From NCBI RefSeq assembly GCF_029338235.1, contig NZ_CP119785.1:248001-312000 (forward strand): DNA of 64,000 nt. The letters are read 5' to 3'. Below are positions 31,207 through 39,530 of this stretch, one piece after another. The translations under genes and the position numbers were made by a program. The first letter of the stretch is position 1. Every line of letters begins with the position of its first letter. The notes under the pieces are model-generated. The model worked only from the letters and a program-made list of their open reading frames with translations. It was not told the origin of the DNA and made no database searches. This stretch comes from Haloarcula rara. GTDB lineage: Archaea > Halobacteriota > Halobacteria > Halobacteriales > Haloarculaceae.

Positions 31207-32844
31207 ATGAACGACCGCTCGCGTCGAACCGCCTACTATCTCCTCGCGGTCGCCGTCACGACGGTGGTGTTCACCCTCGTCTACAACTACGGGATGGCGA
31301 CCCTCGAAAACCGGCCCCAACCGCTCTACCGGTCGCTCGAGGTCGTCTTCCAGACGTTCACGACGACCGGCTACGGCGAGGACGCGGGGTGGGACACGCT
31401 CTGGATGAATTTGCTGGTGATACTGATGCAACTCACCGGTATCGGGCTCATCCTCGCCGCGGTGGACGTCTTCGTCGTGCCGTGGCTCCGACGGTCGCTC
31501 GCCCCCTCGGCGCCCGAGCGACGCGCGGGACTCAGTGGCCACGTCGTCGTCTGTGGCCACACCGCCAGGACAGACGCGTTCATCTCGGAGCTCGACGCAC
31601 GCGGCCGGGAGTACGTGCTCGTCGTCGCCGACGAGGACGACGCGACAGACCTCCAGACGGCGGGGTATCAGGTGCTGCTCGGCGACCCAGAGGCCACTGC
31701 CACGCTGCGAAACGCGTCCATCGACGACGCCGTCGCCGTGGTCGCCGACGGGGCCGACGACACGAACGCCAGTATCGCGCTCTCGGCGCGGGACGTCTGT
31801 CCCGACGTCCGGGTGGTGACGCTCGTCGAGGACGCGTCGCTCGCCCGGTACCACCGCGCCGCCGGCGCCGACGAGGTTCTCTCGCCCCGACAGCTGCTCG
31901 GTGAGAGCCTCTCTCGGCAGGTGCCCACCACCGTCACGGCAGACATCAGGGAGGGCGTACCGATAGACGAGGACCTCCAGCTGGCCGAGCTGACTATCGC
32001 CCCAGACAGCGGCTTCGCGGGGGAGACCTTCGGCGAGGCGCAGTTGCGCGAGCGGTTCGGCGTGAACGTCATCGGCGCCTGGTTCGACGGCGATTTCGAG
32101 ACGCCGGTCGAGGCCGACGACGTCCTGACCGGCGGGACGCGGCTCCTGGTCGCCGGTGAGCCGACACAGGTGACCAGCCTGCAGGAGGCGACCACGTCCA
32201 GAGTCCGTGAGTTCGGACCACAGCGAATCCTGCTGGCGGGGTACGGGGACTCCGGGCAGGCGGCCTACGACCTGCTCGACGGGACCGGCTCTCAGCTTAC
32301 GGTCCTCGACCTCGAGGACCACGAGAACGTCGACGTCACCGGCGACGCGAGCGACCCGGACGTACTGGAGGCGGCGGGCATCGCAGACGCCACTGCGCTG
32401 TTGCTGACAGTCGGCGACGATACGACGGCGATTTTCACGACGCTCATCGCCCGCGAGCTGAACCCGGACCTCCACATCGTCGTGCGCGCCAACGACCACG
32501 CCGACGTCCAGAAGCTGTACCGCGCCGGTGCGGACTACGTCCAGTCGCTGGCGACTGTGAGCGGGCGGATGCTGGCCTCGACGGTGTTCGAGGACGAGAC
32601 GATGCTGGCGTACGACCGCCAGTTCAGCGTGGTACGCCTCCCAGCGGACGGACTGGTCGGAACCACCATCGTCGACGAGTCGGTCCGGACGGAGACGGGC
32701 TGTACCGTCGTCGGGATACTCCGAGACGGCGAGACGATAACCGACTTCGACCCGGCGGCGTTCACTTTCGAGGCCGGTGACGAGGTCATCGTCGCCGGGA
32801 CCGACGAGGCCATCACGCGGTTCGAGCAGCGGTTCGTCGACTGA
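31207..32844 (+). CDS. RCK-domain potassium channel
   Basis: 545 residues from ATG 31207. Two membrane helices (YYLLAVAVTTVVFTLVYNYG and LWMNLLVILMQLTGIGLIL) flank a pore loop with the selectivity filter TTTGYGED. Two RCK (TrkA_N plus TrkA_C) modules follow; the first, starting GHVVVCGHTART, has a weakened glycine motif, while the second, RILLAGYGDSGQAAYD, has an intact GxGxxG NAD-type site. C-terminal TrkA_C domains lie near 230-320 and 460-540. It is a MthK-like ligand-gated potassium channel, important for keeping high cytoplasmic potassium. The gene is 80 bases after the ABC operon and convergent with the P-type ATPase. Confidence 0.92.
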   Translation: MNDRSRRTAYYLLAVAVTTVVFTLVYNYGMATLENRPQPLYRSLEVVFQTFTTTGYGEDAGWDTLWMNLLVILMQLTGIGLILAAVDVFVVPWLRRSLAPSAPERRAGLSGHVVVCGHTARTDAFISELDARGREYVLVVADEDDATDLQTAGYQVLLGDPEATATLRNASIDDAVAVVADGADDTNASIALSARDVCPDVRVVTLVEDASLARYHRAAGADEVLSPRQLLGESLSRQVPTTVTADIREGVPIDEDLQLAELTIAPDSGFAGETFGEAQLRERFGVNVIGAWFDGDFETPVEADDVLTGGTRLLVAGEPTQVTSLQEATTSRVREFGPQRILLAGYGDSGQAAYDLLDGTGSQLTVLDLEDHENVDVTGDASDPDVLEAAGIADATALLLTVGDDTTAIFTTLIARELNPDLHIVVRANDHADVQKLYRAGADYVQSLATVSGRMLASTVFEDETMLAYDRQFSVVRLPADGLVGTTIVDESVRTETGCTVVGILRDGETITDFDPAAFTFEAGDEVIVAGTDEAITRFEQRFVD

Positions 32845-32874
32845 CAGAGCGGTCCTGTTGCCGGTCCCCGGCGG

Positions 32875-35556
32875 CTACGGCTCGGGGTCCTCGCCGGAGG
32901 GGGACCGACCCCGGTTCCAGACCAGCTTGTGGAGTTCGATAGCGACTGCGACACCGAGTGCGACGCCCGACAGCAGGAGCCACCGGCCCGGCTGGACCGG
33001 GGCCGTTTCCAGGACCGCCTGTGCCGGCGGGACGTACATCGCCAGCAGGTGGACGAGGAAAGCCACGGCAGTGCCCGCGAGCAGTATCGGGCTGTCCCAC
33101 GGTGCGAGTCGGGTCAGCGAGACGGTCTCAGAGCGGGCGTTGCCGATGTTGACAATCTCGAACAGCACCATCAGCAGGAGGACCTGATTTCTGACGGCCG
33201 TCTCGGAGAGGCCGCTGTCGAGCAACCACACGAACACGCCAAAGCCGAGCGCCCCCATGACCGCAGCCGCGACGGCCGTCCGCTCGGTCATGAGCCGGTT
33301 GAAAATGCGTTCGGTGGGTGACCGTGGCGGCCGGTCCAGCACGTCGCGTTCCTTCGGTTCGAACGCGAGCGCGACGTCCTGGATGCCGTTCGTGACGAGG
33401 TTCAACCAGAGAATCTGGACCGGCGTCAGCGGGAGCGGTAACCCCGCGGCCAGCGCCAGCAGTACCAGCACCACCTCTGCCGCGCCGGTCGAGACGAGCA
33501 GGTAGATTATTTTCCGGATGTTGTCGTAGGCGACCCGCCCCTGTTCGATACCGGCGACGATGGTCGCGAAGTTGTCGTCGCTGAGGACCAGGTCGGCCGC
33601 GTCGCGGGCGACGTCGGTGCCCATCTCGCCCATCGCGATACCGATATTCGCCTGCCGGAGCGCCGGCGCGTCGTTGACCCCGTCACCGGTCACGGCGACG
33701 TAGTGGCCGGCGCTGCGAGCGGCCTTGACGATGTCGAGCTTCTGCTCGGGAGAGACGCGGGCGAATACTCGCGTGTCCTCGATGCGGGCGGCGAGCGCAG
33801 ACTCGGACAGCCCCGCGAGTTCGGCACCGGTCGTCACGTCCGCCGGCGTCGACGCCAGTCCCAGGTCGCGGGCGATAGCGAGCGCGGTCTCCGGGTGGTC
33901 CCCGGTTATCATCGTGACCGTGATGCCCGCCTCGCCGGCCGTCGCTACCGCCTCCCGGACGCCCGACCGGAGCGGGTCGACCAGACCGAGAAGGCCCAGA
34001 AACGTCAGTCCCGACGGCTCCGGTGGCGGATCTGACGGGTCGAGTCCGTCTTCGACGCGCCCCGCGGCGACGGCGAGGACGCGATACCCGTCGCGGGCCA
34101 TCTCGGTCGCGTCGTCGGAAAGCGCCGCCGTGTTCACCCCGTCACACAGCGCCAGGACCCGCTCGGGGGCGCCCTTGAGGTACACTTTCGTCCCGTCGGC
34201 CCCGCGGTGGAACGACGCGGCGAAGCGCTGCTCGGACTCGAAGGGTATCTGGGCTATCTGGGGATACTCGTCCAGTGCGCGCTCCTGCGTCCAGTCGAGT
34301 TTCCGCCCGAACGTCAGCAGCGCCACGTCCGTCGGGTCGCCCCGCCAGGTCCACTCGCCGTTCCGGCTCGAGAGGGTCCCCTCGTTACAGAGGACCGCGG
34401 CCCGTGCGAGCCGGTCCAGTTCGTCGGCCGCCGCCGTATCCGGCGCCTGCCCGTCTCGGCGCACCGCCCCCGACGGGTCGTACCCCTGGCCCGTCACCGC
34501 GTAGACGCCGCCGTCGGGGAGCCTGACCTGCCGAACGGTCAGCTCGTTGGCCGTGAGCGTACCCGTCTTGTCGGAGGCTATCATCGTACAGCTCCCCAGC
34601 CCCTCGACGGCGACGAGGCGTCGGACGATGACGCCCACCTCGGCCAGGCGGCGACTCGCGACCCCGAGTGCGACCGTCATGCCGACGGGTAATCCCTCCG
34701 GAATCGCCGAGACCGCCAGCGCGACCGCGAAGAGAAACATCTCCACGGGGTCGTACTGGTGGACGAGCACGCCGAGCAGGGCCGTGGCCGCTGCCGCGAG
34801 GAGGACGGCGACGCTAATCGTGCGAGTGAACCGCTCCATTCGGGTCAGCAGCGGCGGCTGCCCGCCATCGACAACCGTCAGGTCCTCGGCGAGGCGGCCG
34901 ACGACGGTGTCGGACCCGGTTTCCACCACGACACCCCGACCCCGGCCGCGACTGACAGTCGTTCCGGCGTAAGCCATATTTCGCCTGTCGCCGAGGGGGA
35001 CCGCCTCGCTCTCCGTCCACCCCTCGTCTTTTACCACCGGTTCTGATTCCCCCGTGAGGGCGGACTCGTCGACGGTGAGTTCCTGGCTGTCCGTGAGACG
35101 GACGTCAGCCGGCACCCTGGCGCCCGATTCCAGCACCAGCACGTCCCCGGGGACGACGTCATCGCTGTCTACGTCGCGGAGTTCGCCGTCGCGTCGCACT
35201 GTCGCCGTTGTCTCGATGAGTTCCTGTAGCGCGCGGCTGCTCTGCTCGGCTTGCCACTCCTGAACCCCACCGACGACAGCGTTAACGAGGAGCACCGCTC
35301 CGATGAAGGCGGCGTCGGTCCCCTCGCCGATGGCCAGCGAGACGACCGCGGCGACGATGAGGATGTAGATGAGCGGGTCCTTGAACTGGCGGAGCAGAAT
35401 CTGCCAGACGGTGACCGGCGCCGCCCTCGGGAGCCGGTTTGGTCCCTGCTCCGCGAGCCGGCGCCGGGCCTCGTCGTCGCTGAGCCCCTCGGGGTCGCTC
35501 TCGAGGGAGTCGAGCACTGTTTCGACCGCCGCAGTGTACCAGTCAGACCGGTCCAT
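32875..35556 (-). CDS. P2-type cation-transporting ATPase
   Basis: 893 residues. The N-terminal cation_ATPase_N segment (ETVLDSLESDPEGLSDDEA) is present. Actuator motif TGES (ALTGESEPVVKD), helix-4 motif AIPEGLP, phosphorylation site SDKTGTLT, hinge VTGDGVND and about ten membrane helices identify a P2-type pump. The helix-6 motif reads NLVTNGIQDVALAFE, with Asn where Ca2+ pumps of the SERCA type have Asp (NLVTDG), so ion choice (Ca2+, Na+ or other) is uncertain. It is a membrane protein, likely to export cations. The gene converges on the potassium channel, with 30 bases between stops. Confidence 0.92.
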   Translation of the reverse strand: MDRSDWYTAAVETVLDSLESDPEGLSDDEARRRLAEQGPNRLPRAAPVTVWQILLRQFKDPLIYILIVAAVVSLAIGEGTDAAFIGAVLLVNAVVGGVQEWQAEQSSRALQELIETTATVRRDGELRDVDSDDVVPGDVLVLESGARVPADVRLTDSQELTVDESALTGESEPVVKDEGWTESEAVPLGDRRNMAYAGTTVSRGRGRGVVVETGSDTVVGRLAEDLTVVDGGQPPLLTRMERFTRTISVAVLLAAAATALLGVLVHQYDPVEMFLFAVALAVSAIPEGLPVGMTVALGVASRRLAEVGVIVRRLVAVEGLGSCTMIASDKTGTLTANELTVRQVRLPDGGVYAVTGQGYDPSGAVRRDGQAPDTAAADELDRLARAAVLCNEGTLSSRNGEWTWRGDPTDVALLTFGRKLDWTQERALDEYPQIAQIPFESEQRFAASFHRGADGTKVYLKGAPERVLALCDGVNTAALSDDATEMARDGYRVLAVAAGRVEDGLDPSDPPPEPSGLTFLGLLGLVDPLRSGVREAVATAGEAGITVTMITGDHPETALAIARDLGLASTPADVTTGAELAGLSESALAARIEDTRVFARVSPEQKLDIVKAARSAGHYVAVTGDGVNDAPALRQANIGIAMGEMGTDVARDAADLVLSDDNFATIVAGIEQGRVAYDNIRKIIYLLVSTGAAEVVLVLLALAAGLPLPLTPVQILWLNLVTNGIQDVALAFEPKERDVLDRPPRSPTERIFNRLMTERTAVAAAVMGALGFGVFVWLLDSGLSETAVRNQVLLLMVLFEIVNIGNARSETVSLTRLAPWDSPILLAGTAVAFLVHLLAMYVPPAQAVLETAPVQPGRWLLLSGVALGVAVAIELHKLVWNRGRSPSGEDPEP

Positions 35557-35942
35557 CCGTGCCAGCTCGGCTGCCGTAGCCGTCTCTCCGCACGGGTAGT
35601 GTAATTTCCTCCTTACCCGGCGACACCGACCGACTACTGTCCCACCAGGAGCGGTCCGGTCGGGACGAGGGGGTATCTGCCGTGAGCATCAACCGTCCAT
35701 GGACTGTAGGGCCGGCGACTCGACGTGACGGCGTTCTCAATCGGCGCTGCCCTGACCGCTTGAGGGGACCCCATATCGTCGGTGCCCCGAACGTCAGTCA
35801 CCTCGAGGCGCAGCGGGGGACGGAGTGAGCCACGAGCCAGAAGCGGCCTGTCACCGGAAGGTGGCTACCAGCCGAAGCTACCGGCAAATTGTGGCCCGCT
35901 CCTGTCAATTGGAATCAATACGTCGGCCGTCATATACGGCGC
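35557..35942. other. Intergenic region, no gene supported
   Basis: 386 bases between the divergent ATPase and the broken DUF7522-like gene. Open frames in both directions here are short and arginine/serine/proline-rich, as expected for shadow frames in high-GC DNA. It must hold the ATPase promoter (35557 side) and that of the DUF7522-like gene. No repeat or structured RNA is evident to me. Confidence 0.5.
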
Positions 35943-36367
35943 ATGTACGAAGTCCCGTTCGAGACAGATATCGACTCGAAGTCGGCCGACAGCGTCATCA
36001 GCGCCGCCCGGGAGAGTCTCGGTGATACCCTCCGGAGCGTCGTCTACTTCACACCCTCGGGGATGGACCTCCTCTACGTCCGACAGGACCCTACGAATCG
36101 CGCCAGCGGGCCGTCGAGGCCAAGTCCATGCTCGTCGAGTACGAGCGTGTCGGCTTTGCCGAAGCGCCCGTTCGGACCGCGCTAGCGGCGCCCCAGACCC
36201 GCGAGAGCATCGGGCCGTACGACTTCACCGTCCGGGTTCACGATGACGGGTTCGTCGTCAGGTTCCTCGACGGGGAGAACGGGGTCATCCTGACAACCGA
36301 CGGCATGGACGTCGAGGCGTTCGACGACGCCGGCGTGGCGATTACGACGCTCCTCCGCGAGCCGTAG
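35943..36367 (+). pseudogene. DUF7522-like haloarchaeal protein, frameshifted
   Basis: Reading MYEVPFETDIDSKSADSVIS... LRSVVYFTPSGMDLLYVRQD in one frame, then, from about 36094, YESRQRAVEAKSMLVEYERV and EYDFTVRVHDDGF-like GPYDFTVRVHDDGFVVRFLD in the next frame to the stop at 36367. Joined, they form about 140 residues of the family I know as DUF7522 (short alpha/beta, no catalytic motif). The frame change lies between 36088 and 36096, next to a CCC run. One missing base would restore it. Either a real lesion or a base-calling error. Confidence 0.75.
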
Positions 36368-36619
36368 TCACGGAATCCGTCCCCCCGCACTCCCTGGCTG
36401 GTCGGTGCCGGTCTGCTCGTGGGTGTGGTGGAAAAAGCGGATGAGCGGCGTCCCGTCCTCGCTACCCGGCTGGAAGCAGACCCGCTGATAGCGATCGTTG
36501 TCGCGCATGTTCACCATCAGCCCCTCGTCGTGGACCGACACCGTCTCGAAGTCGGCCCCACAGACCGGGCAGATGACCGGGCCCTGAGAGTCCGTCTCGT
36601 CGCCGTCGCTCCCGCTCAC
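36368..36619 (-). CDS. Small zinc-ribbon protein
   Basis: 83 residues starting at GTG 36619, which overlaps the upstream macro-domain stop as GTGA. One CPVC motif (VICPVCGADFETVSVHDEGL) is followed by conserved-looking hydrophobic and histidine residues (FFHHTHEQ), with one more Cys (RVCFQ). A single zinc site made of CxxC, Cys and His is possible. It belongs to an operon with the broken macro-domain gene. Function is unknown. Confidence 0.65.
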   Translation of the reverse strand: MSGSDGDETDSQGPVICPVCGADFETVSVHDEGLMVNMRDNDRYQRVCFQPGSEDGTPLIRFFHHTHEQTGTDQPGSAGGRIP

Positions 36620-37115
36620 GCCTGCACCTCCGACGCGATTCGCTCCAGTCGCTGGAACTCGTCGTCGTCGTAGGCGATGAGTTCGACGTCCGAGAGCGAA
36701 TCGGGCTCGAAGGCAGAAATTTCCTCGCAGATGATGCGAACCCCGTCACCGAAGTCGAACCCGGCGATGCCACAGCCCAGCGCCGGCATGACGAGGGACG
36801 CACAGTCCAGCGCGTCGGCCTCGGCCAGCGCGTTCCTGGTCGCGTCGCGGATGCTCTCGGTCGTCGCCTGCCCGCCGGCGGGCATCGCCGCGGCGTGGAT
36901 GACGTAGTCGGCGTCAGCTGGTAGGCGTCCGTCGTCGCGACGCCACCGAGCGCGACCGGTCCCTTGGCGACGGCCTCGTCGTCGATACCTGACCCCGCTG
37001 CCCGCTTGAGCGCGCCGGCGACGCCGGACCCCATCCGGAGGCTGGTGTTTGCCGCGTTGACCAGCGCGTCGGCCGACTGGGCCGCGATGTCGCCCTGAAT
37101 GACGTCGAACTCCAT
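36616..37115 (-). pseudogene. Macro-domain (ADP-ribose-binding) protein, frameshifted
   Basis: From ATG 37115, MEFDVIQGDIAAQSADALV, NAANTSLRMGSGVAGAL and the acidic loop GIDDEA give the phosphate-binding part of a macro domain. After DAYQL at about 36915 the frame changes, and DADYVIHAAAMPAGGQATTE, then LVMPALGCGIAGFDF, supply the rest to the stop at 36616. Macro domains of this type bind ADP-ribose and remove it, or deacetylate O-acetyl-ADP-ribose made by Sir2 enzymes. The frameshift has no homopolymer next to it, so a genuine mutation is more credible here than in the GDPD gene. Confidence 0.8.
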
Positions 37116-37208
37116 ACCCGACGATGGGGCCGTCGAACCCATAGGCTTACTGGCGTGTGGTGGCACTCCTCACATCAGTTCGATACCCCTCGGGCCCCAA
37201 AAGCCGGT

Positions 37209-37895
37209 ATGGACCTCCTGGGAATGACGTGGCGGGACGTGGGCTTCCTGCACTGGCCGGTCGAGCCGAGCGTCGTCGCGGCGACGCTGCCCGACGGCCT
37301 GACCGTCGATAGCAAGGACGGCCAGGCCTGGCTCGGCGTCGTCCCCTTCGAGATGGCCGACATCCGGCCCCGCGGGAGCCCCATCGGCCGTTCCTTCGGC
37401 GAGTTGAACCTCCGGACCTACGTCACCGACGGGGAGACCCCGGGCGTCTACTTCTACAATCTCGACGCCGACGACCGCCTCAGCGTCGCCATCGCCAGGC
37501 GGCTGTTCGAGCTGCCCTACTACCGCGCGTCGATGCAGGTGGGCCGGAACGGCGACGGGGTCCGGTTCCGGAGTCGGCGGACCGACGACCGCGCGCCGTC
37601 GGCCGACTTCGACGCCACCTACGGCCCCGCTGACGGTGGTGAGGCCCACGAGACGACGCCGCGTTCGCTGGAGGCGTTTCTCGTCTCCCGCTACCGATTC
37701 TACGTCGCCGACGACGCGGGGACCATCTACTACGCCGACATAGACCACGACCCGTGGCCGCTGCAGGAGGGGGTCGTCGAGGTCCGGGCGAACGACCTCT
37801 TCGAGGCGAACGGGTTCGACCACCCCGAGGGCGACCCGGTGGTGTACTACAGCCCTGGTATCGACGTGACGGCCGGGCGGCTGCGTCGGCTGTGA
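37209..37895 (+). CDS. DUF2071 (YqjF-like) protein, copy 1
   Basis: 228 residues from ATG 37209 (MDLLGMTWRDVGFLHWPVEP). Typical DUF2071 features: VGFLHWPVEPSVVAATLPDG, AWLGVVPFEM, FGELNLRTYV, GVYFYNLDAD and the closing DPVVYYSPGIDV. The family has an acetoacetate-decarboxylase-like barrel fold but no proven reaction. Earlier in-frame codons (from 37155) read into a non-family leader. A paralogue lies 0.8 kb downstream at 38723. Confidence 0.82.
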   Translation: MDLLGMTWRDVGFLHWPVEPSVVAATLPDGLTVDSKDGQAWLGVVPFEMADIRPRGSPIGRSFGELNLRTYVTDGETPGVYFYNLDADDRLSVAIARRLFELPYYRASMQVGRNGDGVRFRSRRTDDRAPSADFDATYGPADGGEAHETTPRSLEAFLVSRYRFYVADDAGTIYYADIDHDPWPLQEGVVEVRANDLFEANGFDHPEGDPVVYYSPGIDVTAGRLRRL

Positions 37896-38019
37896 ACAGA
37901 GTGCAGGTAGTGTTTCGTTCCGGCCCACGGCGGACGAACAGCTGTCTCAGGCGGAACGCTCGATGACGGACATATTGTCGAAATCGTGCTGCATACAAAG
38001 CGCATAGTCACCACACCAG

Positions 38020-38166
38020 ATGGTCGGTCAGTATGACATAGCCCACGACCAGCTCGAGAGTTTCGAGTGTCCGTAGTGTGGTCAGACGGTCGATGAGTAT
38101 CTGTCTCCGTCAGATGAGATTCGGCGTGAGTGGGTAGTGGTAGATTTCGCCTTCGCTCGCCCGTAG
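38020..38166 (+). pseudogene. Zinc-finger relic with in-frame TAG
   Basis: ATG 38020 opens MVGQYDIAHDQLESFECP, then a TAG at 38074-38076, then CGQTVDEYLSPSDEIRREWV in the same frame. Restoring Tyr (TAT/TAC) at the stop gives a CPYCG zinc-ribbon opening. The visible product would be only 18 residues. Probably the remains of a small zinc-ribbon protein; the 3' part has lost other cysteines. The 213-base gap (37896-38109) holds nothing else. Confidence 0.35.
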
Positions 38167-38436
38167 CGTCCCGATGATTCTAATCACGAGCCCGCCCGGG
38201 ATGAGTACCAGCAAGAACAGAAACCCGATGAGAACAAACGCCAACACGAAGGAGATCAGTATAGCAATAAAAAATACGATCTCGAAGTTGAGCGAACTCT
38301 TCGCGTTTTCCTCAACGAGCGTATCGCCGTCGTCTGCGATTAGCAAAATGAGCAGTGGTCCGAGGAAGGGCGCAAACAGCGAAGAGGCATGTGCGAGCGC
38401 AGCTAGCGTCGTATCTCCGTCAGTGCGGTTTGTCAT
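38110..38436 (-). CDS. DUF4870-type membrane protein
   Basis: 108 residues. The layout is that of DUF4870/Tic20-like proteins: LAALAHASSLFAPFLGPLLI (helix 1), then VEENAKSSLNFEIVFFIAIL and LAFVLIGFLFLLVLIPGGLV (helices 2 and 3), ending GTLRASEGEIYHYPLTPNLI. The function in haloarchaea is unknown. Codon choice and the flanking DNA are AT-richer than neighbours, hinting at transfer. It faces the DUF2071 copy 1 gene and is divergent from copy 2. Confidence 0.8.
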   Translation of the reverse strand: MTNRTDGDTTLAALAHASSLFAPFLGPLLILLIADDGDTLVEENAKSSLNFEIVFFIAILISFVLAFVLIGFLFLLVLIPGGLVIRIIGTLRASEGEIYHYPLTPNLI

Positions 38437-38722
38437 ATTGCCCGATAGTCAGGGGTGCGGGATAAAATCCGAGCCTATCATTCACGTGTGTGAAATTTAT
38501 TAATTTGAATTGTTGATTTCTGGACTCACTGGTCAGCTGATTCAGTGAGAGCGGGGTAAAAGAAATGGGAGTGCTGTGCTGACTATAGCCTCTGTATTCA
38601 GCACGCTGTTCCTGTCACGCATCGCGGGCGCGGCGGAGCTGAACGGCCAGACGGCCGTTCCTGCGACCAACGGCGATAGCGCCCGGCACTACACTCAAGA
38701 CGCCCGAGTCCCGAGAGCGGAT
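38437..38722. other. AT-rich intergenic region with small inverted repeats
   Basis: 286 bases. Left half is AT-rich (AAATTTATTAATTTGAATTG). Two inverted repeats occur: TCACTG...CAGTGA (38526-38548) around TCAGCTGA, and GTGCTGA (38576-38582) with TCAGCAC (38598-38604). The second resembles insertion-sequence ends but no transposase is present. The promoter for DUF2071 copy 2 must lie at its right end; an in-frame upstream extension of that gene (from 38576) is not family-like. Confidence 0.4.
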
Positions 38723-39412
38723 ATGTCGAGGAAGCCGCTCACGGTCCAGGTCGCGGACGTCTGTTTCTGTCACTGGCCGGTCGACCCCGACGCGCTGGAG
38801 CGGACACTCCCCGACTGGCTCACAGTCGAGCGAGCGGCCGACGACGCCTGGATTACGGCCATCCATCACACCGTCACCGGCGTCTCGGCGTTCGGCGTCG
38901 ACCTGGGGAATCCGGCCCAGTCGGTCACGGTCCGGACGTACGTCACGGGTCCCGACGGCCAGCGGGGGCTGTACTTCTTCGCCGCCTTCACCACGGACCC
39001 GATAGCCAGCGCCGCCAGCCCACTCCTCCGGCTGAACTACCGCGACGGTGAGGTAACTCGACGGGACGCCGACAGCGACAACCGGACCGAGCGGACGCTT
39101 TCCGTCGACGGTCGGCGTGCGCTCACGGTCCGGTACACGCCGGGCGATGAGTCCGCGACGACGGCGCCGCCGGACTCTCTCCCGGCCTTCTTCGTCGAGC
39201 GGTTCCGCGTCTTCGGCGACGGGCCCCTCGGGGCGAAGTTCGTGGGTCACGTCGGCCACGACCCCTGGGAGCTGGGGCCGGTCGAGGCGAGCGTCGACGG
39301 CGACCCGCTGTCGGTACTGTCCCTCCCCGAGCCGGTCGGGGACCCGCTGGTCCACTACAGCCCCGGCAACGAAATGGGCGTCTCGCCGTTCAAACCGCTC
39401 TGGCTCGACTGA
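38723..39412 (+). CDS. DUF2071 (YqjF-like) protein, copy 2
   Basis: 229 residues from ATG 38723 (MSRKPLTVQVADVCFCHWPV). The same landmarks as copy 1 occur in the same order: FCHWPVDPDALERTLPDWL, VTVRTYVTG, GLYFFAAF, FVERFRVFGDGPLG and DPLVHYSPGNEMGV. Sequence identity to copy 1 is modest, so the duplication is old or the two arrived separately. No catalytic assignment. The stop codon lies inside the left arm of the palindromic repeat at 39412. Confidence 0.8.
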   Translation: MSRKPLTVQVADVCFCHWPVDPDALERTLPDWLTVERAADDAWITAIHHTVTGVSAFGVDLGNPAQSVTVRTYVTGPDGQRGLYFFAAFTTDPIASAASPLLRLNYRDGEVTRRDADSDNRTERTLSVDGRRALTVRYTPGDESATTAPPDSLPAFFVERFRVFGDGPLGAKFVGHVGHDPWELGPVEASVDGDPLSVLSLPEPVGDPLVHYSPGNEMGVSPFKPLWLD

Positions 39413-39483
39413 TACTGGTGGCTGTAACAAACTGACGTAATTCGCCACCGCGAATATCTTTGCGAACGTACAGCCACCAGTAT
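39412..39483. repeat. Palindromic repeat element, copy B
   Basis: A perfect 15-base inverted repeat: ATACTGGTGGCTGTA (39412-39426) and TACAGCCACCAGTAT (39469-39483), enclosing 42 bases that share GGCTGTAACAAACTGA and CTTT.CGAAC with copy A at 21143-21229. It overlaps the stop codon of DUF2071 copy 2. No target-site duplication is visible at the ends. It may be a miniature inverted-repeat element, a paired operator or a hairpin RNA. Confidence 0.7.
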
Positions 39484-39530
39484 GAGGCTCCCCGAAGGTT
39501 ACAACAGGCGCCCCCTCGTTTTCGGCGCCA

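Noticed and set aside
35543..36246. Short open frames in the gap after the P-type ATPase
   Set aside because: Ser/Arg/Pro-rich with no motif; the only family-like sequence in the area is the frameshifted DUF7522-like gene.
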